NCBI GenBank assembly: GCA_900758895.1
Contig: CAAETG010000219.1
Location: 1 to 11,129 of the forward strand
Length of the DNA stretch: 11,129 nt
Direction: 5' to 3'
Origin: Bacilli bacterium
GTDB taxonomy: Bacteria > Bacillota_I > Bacilli_A > RF39 > UBA660
A model generated the notes under the pieces. The model worked only from the letters and a program-made list of their open reading frames with translations. It ran no database searches and was not told the origin of the DNA. This document shows positions 6,619 through 11,129 of the stretch, in pieces. The translations under genes and the position numbers were made by a program. The first letter of the stretch is position 1, and every line of letters begins with the position of its first letter.

Positions 6619-8424
6619 ATGGAAAAAATCATAAATATTGCTGTGGTCGCCCATGTTGATGCTGGCAAAAGTACACTTGTCGATGCCTTACTTGAACAAA
6701 ATGGAGTATTTGATTCTCATGAGATTGTTCAAGAACGAGTTATGGATTCTAATGATCTTGAAAAAGAAAGAGGTATTACCATTTATTCAAAGAATTGTGC
6801 AATACGTTATAAAGATTATAAAATAAATATTGTTGATACTCCAGGACATGCTGATTTTTCGTCAGAAGTAGAACGAATTATGAGAACAGTTGATACCGTA
6901 ATTTTACTTGTTGATTCAGCTGAAGGTCCTATGCCTCAAACTCGTTTTGTTTTAAGTAAAGCGTTAGAACAAAATTTAAAACCAATTTTATTTATTAATA
7001 AAATTGATAAGAAAGATGCAAGGCCTTTAGAGGTTGTTGATATGACGTTTAATTTATTTATGGAATTAAATGCCACTGATGAACAGCTTGATTTCCCTAT
7101 TGTTTATGGAATTGCTAAAAATGGAATTGCTAAACTTTCTTTAGAAGAGGAAAGTAATAGTATTGAGCCTTTACTTGAAACTATTTTGAATCAAGTAGAG
7201 CCATTTAAAGGAAATGAAAATGATCCTTTGCAACTTCAAATTTCAAACTTAGATTATGACGATTATATTGGTAGACTTGGTATTGGAAGAATTAATAAGG
7301 GAAAAATTAAAAGTGGCGAAGTTGTAACTTTAATTAAGAATGATGGTAAAGAAGAGTCATTTAGAATTAGTAAATTATTTGTTAATGAAGGAATTAAAAG
7401 AGTAGAAAAAGAAGTTGCTTATTTTGGTGATATTGTAACGATAGCTGGATGCACAGATATTTCTATTGGAGATACTATTTGTGAGAAAGGAATAAATGAT
7501 CCACTTCCTCCTATTCACATTGAAAAACCTACTTTATCAATGAACTTTTTAGTTAATTCTTCTCCTTTTGCAGGTAGAAGTGGTAAATTTTTAACATCAC
7601 GTCATATTAGAGAAAGATTAGAGCGTGAGCTTCAAACGAATGTAGGTTTAGTCGTTGAAGAATTAGAAGGTGCAGATGGCTTTAAGGTAAGTGGTCGTGG
7701 CGAACTTCATTTATCTATTTTACTTGAAAATATGCGTAGAGAAGGTTATGAGTTATCTGTTTCTAAACCAGAAGTATTATTTGAGGAAAGAGACGGCAAG
7801 AAATATGAACCTTTTGAAAAAGTTATTATTAATGTTCCAAGTGATTATTCTGGTACAGTAATTAATGATTTACAAGAAAGAAAAGCAACATTAGAAGTAA
7901 TTACTAATAATGAAGAAAATAATTATGTGCATTTAGAGTTTAGCGCTCCTACTCGTGGTTTAATTGGATATCGTAGTGCTTTTATTACCAATACAAAAGG
8001 TGAAGGAGTTATGGTTCGTAGTTTTTCTGAATATAAGCCTTATGTTGGACCAATTGCAAGAAGAAAAAATGGTGTTTTAGTTTCTATGGAAAACGGGAAA
8101 GCTTTGGGATATTCTTTATGGAATTTAGAAGATCGTGGTACTCTTATTATTGAACCAGCTACCGAAGTGTATGTTGGCATGATTGTGGGTATTCATAATC
8201 GAGATAATGATTTAGATGTTAATCCTTGTAAAAATAAAAATTTAACAAATACTCGAGCTAGTGGTAGTGATGAGGCAATTAACTTAACTAAGCCTAAGAA
8301 ATTTACACTAGAAGAAGCATTAGAATTTATTGAAGACGATGAATTAGTCGAAGTTACTCCTACAGATATTCGTCTTCGTAAAAAAATACTTGATCCAAAA
8401 GATCGTTTTAGAGGTAACCGTTAA
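6619..8424 (+). CDS. typA: TypA/BipA ribosome-binding GTPase
   Basis: 601-aa translational GTPase of the BipA/TypA family, full length. It binds the 70S ribosome and assists 50S assembly and growth under stress or cold. Visible motifs: G1 AHVDAGKST (11-19), G2 RGITI (51-55), G3 DTPGHADF (73-80), G4 NKID (127-130). A beta-barrel domain 2 (from about 200, LQISNLDYDDYIGRLGIGRI) and EF-G-like domains follow, with GRGELHLSILLENMRREGYE and the C-terminal TypA-specific part including RGLIGYRSAF and the GxNxR-like NKNLTNTRASGSDEA. Two small departures stand out. G1 has AG where many TypA proteins have HG. The G5 site reads YGIAKNGIA where many have YASAKNGWA. ATG 6619 has a good AAAGGAG. A terminator begins inside its stop codon. 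Confidence 0.98.
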   Translation: MEKIINIAVVAHVDAGKSTLVDALLEQNGVFDSHEIVQERVMDSNDLEKERGITIYSKNCAIRYKDYKINIVDTPGHADFSSEVERIMRTVDTVILLVDSAEGPMPQTRFVLSKALEQNLKPILFINKIDKKDARPLEVVDMTFNLFMELNATDEQLDFPIVYGIAKNGIAKLSLEEESNSIEPLLETILNQVEPFKGNENDPLQLQISNLDYDDYIGRLGIGRINKGKIKSGEVVTLIKNDGKEESFRISKLFVNEGIKRVEKEVAYFGDIVTIAGCTDISIGDTICEKGINDPLPPIHIEKPTLSMNFLVNSSPFAGRSGKFLTSRHIRERLERELQTNVGLVVEELEGADGFKVSGRGELHLSILLENMRREGYELSVSKPEVLFEERDGKKYEPFEKVIINVPSDYSGTVINDLQERKATLEVITNNEENNYVHLEFSAPTRGLIGYRSAFITNTKGEGVMVRSFSEYKPYVGPIARRKNGVLVSMENGKALGYSLWNLEDRGTLIIEPATEVYVGMIVGIHNRDNDLDVNPCKNKNLTNTRASGSDEAINLTKPKKFTLEEALEFIEDDELVEVTPTDIRLRKKILDPKDRFRGNR

Positions 8425-8451
8425 GAATAACGAAAATGTTATTCTTTTTTT
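8423..8451 (+). terminator. typA terminator
   Basis: AAGAATAAC (8423-8431), 6-nt loop, GTTATTCTT (8438-8446), T run to 8451. The stem starts within the typA TAA stop. A convergent terminator for the opposite gene follows 8 nt later. Confidence 0.88.
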
Positions 8452-8458
8452 GTGTAAC

Positions 8459-8484
8459 AAAAAGAATGATTCTTCATCATTCTT
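8459..8484 (-). terminator. Terminator of the surface-protein gene
   Basis: On the minus strand AAGAATGAT (8484-8476), 5-nt loop, ATCATTCTT (8470-8462), with T tail to 8459. The stem overlaps the stop codon of the surface-protein gene, and it faces the typA terminator. Confidence 0.82.
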
Positions 8485-10114
8485 ATCTTAAACATACGCC
8501 GTTTTTACAAATATTATTGGTTATGAATTGTCTAGATCCATCGCTTCTTAAAATGTATTCTGCTTTTAGAACTACATAAGGGTTATCACTATCCACAATA
8601 CCTACAGATATTGTAATTTGATATCCTACTAATCCAGTTCCACTTGTGTTTCGTATTTTTTGGCGATTTACATTATGACTGAAGTTATCACCAGTTATTC
8701 TTAATCCTAACGAACTTAGATCATTAACTAATTTTGAATAATCTGATGTTGATAGACTTTCATTTGGATTTGAATTTGGATTAATAGCACAGTTATTTCT
8801 TGTTAGGTTTACAGACAATATGTAATTTGTATTGTAAGTTGTATTTCCATATGTGCAACTAGTTGTACTACCGGCACTTACTATTACTTCTACACTTGCA
8901 GATTTTCCACCGGCTGTTGCGGTAATTGTTACTGTACCAGCGCTTACACCAGTAATATTTCCGTTTGATACAGTTGCAATATTATTATTAGAGCTCTCCC
9001 AAGTAACCGTTCTATTCGTTGCATTTGATGGAGAAACACGAGCTGTTACGGTTTTAGTTTGACCAATATTTAAATAAATGGTTTTAAAGTTTAAAGAAAT
9101 ACTTGATACATTAATTGGTCCACCGGAACCTCCACCATTTCCACCTTGTCCGCCTTCTTCAGAAATTTCTTCCCATCTAGCGGTTAATGTAATATCACTT
9201 GTAATCTTGGTATTAAAATCAAATTCTTCATTGTTTAGATACCATCCTACAAACGTATAACCATCTCTTGTTGGATCATTTGGTTCAATTACACTTCCAT
9301 TTTCAGCTACTCTTCTACTTTTTACTTCTGAGCCTCCATTTGAATCAAAGGTTACAGTATATAATTCTCCTTCTGCTTCTAAAATTGTTAACGTCGCTTC
9401 GATTGGTTCGGTTGTATTTCCATAATCATCAGTTGCTATTAATTTGATAGTATGTTTTCCCACTTCGGTGATATTAGAATAATCTATTTCATTTCCTTCT
9501 TCATCTATATCTCCAGTGTAATAAACAATATTGCATTCGCTCGTTACATCAAAACAAGTACTTACAAAATCACTTAATTCATATGTATCTCCATCATAAA
9601 TTTCCACATTTTGGAGTGTTAGTAATGGAGAACTTGTATCTTCAACAATTAAATTTACCGTATATTCTTCTCCTTGAAGAGCAATGGTAACACCATAAGT
9701 TGCTGGGGTAATTAAATAATTTTCTACGCAGTCATAATCTTCAAAATTAGGTTCTTCTGCACTATAAATCTCATTAATCTCTTCTTCTGTACATAAGGAA
9801 GTATCATAGCTTAATTCAAATTCATCTGGATAAGTAATTGTTATTTCACTTATATCGATATTTTCTAAGATATTAAAATAATCTGTTACCTCTGGAAGCG
9901 TAGATCCTGATTCTATCCTTAGTTCATTTTTCAATTCAAAATTAGGAATTGCTGGTTCTACTGGTTCTGGGCCATTATTTCGAGTAGCTAATATCACAAT
10001 GATCACAATCACAATTAATACTAAAACTGATAGACCAATTATTAACCATTTTAATCTTCCTTTTTTAGCATACTTTTTTATATAATTTTCATCAAATATA
10101 AATCTTTTTTTCAA
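8483..10114 (-). CDS. Membrane-anchored surface protein: Ig-like, InlB-repeat and Big2 domains
   Basis: 543-aa predicted single-pass membrane protein with the bulk outside the cell. A basic 20-residue tail (KKRFIFDENYIKKYAKKGRLK) precedes a membrane span at about 23-43, then NNGPEPVEPAIP. Two Ig-like regions follow (about 60-160 and 162-248; the second ends VGKHTIKLIATDDYGN). Next is an InlB B-repeat/Listeria-Bacteroides repeat (251-314; YTVTFDSNGG, DGYTFVGWY, ITLTARW), then a Gly-rich linker (320-333), a Big2 domain (335-413; ISLNFKTIYLNIGQTKTVTA, ITGVSAGTVTITATAGG) and an unrecognised C-terminal domain (420-543). Cysteines come in pairs: 108/129, 187/194 and 420, 442, 536, 541. TTG 10114 is chosen because AAGGACGGGG lies just upstream; ATG 10156 has no ribosome site and falls within the promoter. 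An adhesion or wall-associated role is inferred from the domains; there is no LPxTG. Confidence 0.85.
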   Translation of the reverse strand: MKKRFIFDENYIKKYAKKGRLKWLIIGLSVLVLIVIVIIVILATRNNGPEPVEPAIPNFELKNELRIESGSTLPEVTDYFNILENIDISEITITYPDEFELSYDTSLCTEEEINEIYSAEEPNFEDYDCVENYLITPATYGVTIALQGEEYTVNLIVEDTSSPLLTLQNVEIYDGDTYELSDFVSTCFDVTSECNIVYYTGDIDEEGNEIDYSNITEVGKHTIKLIATDDYGNTTEPIEATLTILEAEGELYTVTFDSNGGSEVKSRRVAENGSVIEPNDPTRDGYTFVGWYLNNEEFDFNTKITSDITLTARWEEISEEGGQGGNGGGSGGPINVSSISLNFKTIYLNIGQTKTVTARVSPSNATNRTVTWESSNNNIATVSNGNITGVSAGTVTITATAGGKSASVEVIVSAGSTTSCTYGNTTYNTNYILSVNLTRNNCAINPNSNPNESLSTSDYSKLVNDLSSLGLRITGDNFSHNVNRQKIRNTSGTGLVGYQITISVGIVDSDNPYVVLKAEYILRSDGSRQFITNNICKNGVCLR

Positions 10115-10120
10115 GGTTAT

Positions 10121-10130
10121 CCCCGTCCTT
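10121..10130 (-). promoter_or_regulatory. Ribosome site AAGGACGGGG supporting a TTG start
   Basis: On the minus strand AAGGACGGGG (10130-10121) ends 6 nt before TTG 10114, which begins (M)KKRFIFDENY. No other in-frame start nearby has a comparable site. Confidence 0.65.
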
Positions 10131-10146
10131 ATTATATTACTATTTA

Positions 10147-10175
10147 ATATTATCATGTTTTTGTAAAAATTGCTA
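10147..10175 (-). promoter_or_regulatory. Possible promoter of the surface-protein gene
   Basis: TGATAATAT (10155-10147; TG extension plus TAATAT) with TAGCAA (10175-10170) 17 nt upstream of the -10. The -35 is poor, so recognition would rest on the extended -10. Start of transcription near 10140 would exclude ATG 10156 and fit TTG 10114. A TATAAT at 10136-10131 is closer but leaves almost no leader. Confidence 0.4.
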
Positions 10176-10190
10176 GATATTATTACATAG

Positions 10191-10211
10191 AAAAAGGGAT
10201 ATTAGTATCCC
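10191..10211 (-). terminator. dCMP deaminase gene terminator
   Basis: On the minus strand GGGATA (10211-10206), CTAA loop, TATCCC (10201-10196), TTTTT (10195-10191). The stem's first arm is in the last two codons and the stop codon lies in the loop, so the terminator is built into the gene end. Confidence 0.88.
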
Positions 10212-10690
10212 ATTACCATTTCTAGTGTTTCATCATTCTCTATAAATTCTTTGGTCTCAATAATTTCATATTCATTTTTGGTATTTCTTACTACAATATT
10301 TTTTATACCAGCATTAATAATCATTCTCTTACACATTGCACAAGGTCTCGCATGAGAAACATATTCTCCATTTGATGCCTCAATTCCCACCATGTAAAGT
10401 GTAGAATCTATACAATCTTTACGAGGAGCACTTATAATTGCGTTTGCCTCAGCATGGACACTTCTACACATTTCATAACGTTCTCCTCTAGGGATTTGCA
10501 TTTTTTCTCGCATGCAATAGTTAAGATCAATGCAATTTTTTCTTCCTCTTGGAGCACCATTATAACCAGTTGCTATAATTTCGTCATTTTTAACAATAAC
10601 GGCACCCCATTTTCTTCGTAAACAAGTTGATCTTTCTAGTGCTACTTCTGCCATATCTAAATAATAATTAATTTTATCTACTCTATTCAT
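10202..10690 (-). CDS. dCMP deaminase (deoxycytidylate deaminase)
   Basis: 162-aa zinc-dependent cytidine/deoxycytidylate deaminase that converts dCMP to dUMP, supplying thymidylate synthesis in the cytoplasm. The catalytic site is intact: H79-A-E81 (SVHAEANAI) with E81 as proton shuttle, and P-C117-A-M-C120 (PCAMCKRM) for the zinc. The N-terminal part shows WGAVIVKNDEIIATGYNGAPRG (28-49), typical of the dCMP deaminase family; the insert with C53, C59 and C75 resembles its second metal or structural site. The family includes B. subtilis ComEB, but no competence genes are nearby, so a nucleotide-metabolism name is preferred. ATG 10690 is preceded by a weak AGGGAAG. It has its own promoter and terminator and is divergent from a small RHH protein gene that may share its control region. 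Confidence 0.95.
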   Translation of the reverse strand: MNRVDKINYYLDMAEVALERSTCLRRKWGAVIVKNDEIIATGYNGAPRGRKNCIDLNYCMREKMQIPRGERYEMCRSVHAEANAIISAPRKDCIDSTLYMVGIEASNGEYVSHARPCAMCKRMIINAGIKNIVVRNTKNEYEIIETKEFIENDETLEMVMGY

Positions 10691-10709
10691 AATTCACTTC
10701 CCTAATTTT

Positions 10710-10738
10710 ATTGTATCAAATTTTCTTTTTGGTAGCAA
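10710..10738 (-). promoter_or_regulatory. dCMP deaminase promoter
   Basis: TTGCTA (10738-10733), 17-nt spacer, TACAAT (10715-10710) with TG one base before the -10 (TTTGATACAAT). The -35 box overlaps the left arm of the GCAATA/TATTGC palindrome at 10735-10752, so a repressor bound there would block it. Confidence 0.7.
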
Positions 10739-10768
10739 TAATAAAGTATTGCATTATTTTTTGCATTA
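10735..10768. promoter_or_regulatory. Operator-like repeats between deaminase and RHH genes
   Basis: GCAATA (10735-10740) and TATTGC (10747-10752) form a palindrome with a 6-bp centre. TTGCATTA occurs twice in direct orientation at 10749-10756 and 10761-10768, twelve bp apart. Thus the TTGC core appears three times in 34 bp. RHH repressors commonly bind such spaced repeats, and an RHH gene begins 68 bp away, so autoregulation is a reasonable guess. Confidence 0.45.
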
Positions 10769-10780
10769 CCTTTTTTAATG

Positions 10781-10786
10781 TATAAT
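10781..10786 (+). promoter_or_regulatory. Possible -10 of the RHH gene
   Basis: A perfect TATAAT (10781-10786) preceded by TTGCAT (10761-10766) at only 14 nt, an unusually short spacing. A second TATAAT at 10809-10814 has a weak TTCATT 17 nt upstream. Which is used cannot be settled from the sequence. Confidence 0.35.
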
Positions 10787-10835
10787 TCATTATTAAATTA
10801 CTATACAATATAATTTAGAAAGAGGTTGAGTCAAT

Positions 10836-11027
10836 ATGGCATTTAATTTAAATATAGAGAGAAAAGAATCCATTAATAAATGTGTGCGATTTCCAATTCC
10901 ACTAATGAATAAAATTGAAAACGTTTTAAAAGATTATGATATTTCCTTTTCTAAGTTTGTGATTCAAGCTTGTGAATATGCTTTAGAAGAATTAGAAACT
11001 GATGAAAAGAATAAAGTTAAAAATTAG
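10836..11027 (+). CDS. Small ribbon-helix-helix DNA-binding protein
   Basis: 63-aa protein with the layout of an Arc/MetJ/CopG-type ribbon-helix-helix domain. A short strand (residues 14-20, NKCVRFP) is followed by helix A (about 23-34, LMNKIENVLKDY), a turn at DIS, and helix B (about 37-53, SFSKFVIQACEYALEEL), then a charged tail. Such proteins bind DNA as dimers through the paired strands. ATG 10836 has AAAGAGG ten bases upstream. It stands alone with its own terminator and no toxin partner next to it, so it is more likely a stand-alone regulator than an antitoxin. It might control its own promoter and the divergent dCMP deaminase gene through the nearby repeats; this is untested inference. 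Confidence 0.72.
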   Translation: MAFNLNIERKESINKCVRFPIPLMNKIENVLKDYDISFSKFVIQACEYALEELETDEKNKVKN

Positions 11028-11048
11028 CAACAAATCGTTGCTTTTTTT
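11026..11048 (+). terminator. RHH gene terminator, probably bidirectional
   Basis: AGCAAC (11026-11031), 5-nt loop, GTTGCT (11037-11042), T run to 11048. The stem begins in the TAG stop. On the minus strand the same stem is followed by AATTTTT, so it may also end the gene entering from the right edge. Confidence 0.88.
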
Positions 11049-11069
11049 ATAGAAAAGTTGTGTTAAACA

Positions 11070-11129
11070 TTATGACTGATTAAGATATTCAGCATAAGCA
11101 ATATTCAAGTCTATAGGCATTTTTACTTT
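11070..11129 (-). CDS. C-terminal end of an unidentified gene (partial)
   Basis: An open minus-strand frame enters from the right edge and gives 19 residues, KVKMPIDLNIAYAEYLNQS, before TAA (11072-11070). It lies just upstream of the bidirectional terminator, which suits a gene end. It is too short to name. The 'PI.L.I.Y...Y' pattern is faintly like the end of family A DNA polymerases, but this is not enough for a call. Confidence 0.4.
   Translation of the reverse strand, partial: KVKMPIDLNIAYAEYLNQS

Noticed and set aside
8853..9260. Plus-strand ORFs opposite the surface-protein gene, Val- or Pro-rich
   Set aside because: They arise from antisense reading of Thr- and Gly-rich repeat codons; no start signals.

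Overview
The window is strongly AT-rich, with the gene types, Shine-Dalgarno sites and short intrinsic terminators of a low-GC Gram-positive bacterium (Bacillota). The mixture of TasA/camelysin-like proteins with SipW-type leaders, a single-pass Ig-like surface protein, an Rpn-family nuclease and compact housekeeping genes resembles uncultured gut Bacilli near the RF39/Erysipelotrichales/Mollicutes side. That placement is inference. Trp is read from TGG, no coding region contains in-frame TGA, and every stop seen is TAA or TAG.

Layout: positions 129-1570 hold two minus-strand paralogous exported proteins, each with its own promoter. Next comes tex on the minus strand (1665-3800). Divergent from tex is an Rpn/PD-(D/E)XK 'transposase' gene (4117-4957) broken by one extra base in an A6 run, with a ladder of degenerate 21-bp A/T repeats upstream. 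A gene-free stretch (4958-5280) carries a strong GC-rich terminator and may encode a short structured RNA. An unrecognised acidic 420-aa protein (5281-6543) precedes typA (6619-8424). typA meets a minus-strand membrane-anchored Ig/InlB-repeat/Big2 surface protein (8483-10114) tail to tail, with back-to-back terminators between them. A dCMP deaminase gene (10202-10690, minus) lies upstream of the surface protein gene and is separated from it by a terminator. Divergent from the deaminase is a 63-aa ribbon-helix-helix protein (10836-11027). The end of another minus-strand gene enters at the right edge.

The genes do not form one pathway. tex and typA are RNA/ribosome-linked housekeeping genes, and the deaminase feeds dUMP/dTMP synthesis. 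The three exported proteins probably belong to the cell surface, and all carry closely spaced cysteine pairs. Nearly every gene is its own transcription unit, with a recognisable promoter and often a terminator overlapping its stop codon. No complete defence system, CRISPR array, tRNA, rRNA or intact insertion sequence was seen. The most unusual items are the structured RNA candidate at about 5063-5215, the +1-frameshifted Rpn gene with its repeats, the unknown acidic protein, and the operator-like motifs between the deaminase and RHH genes.
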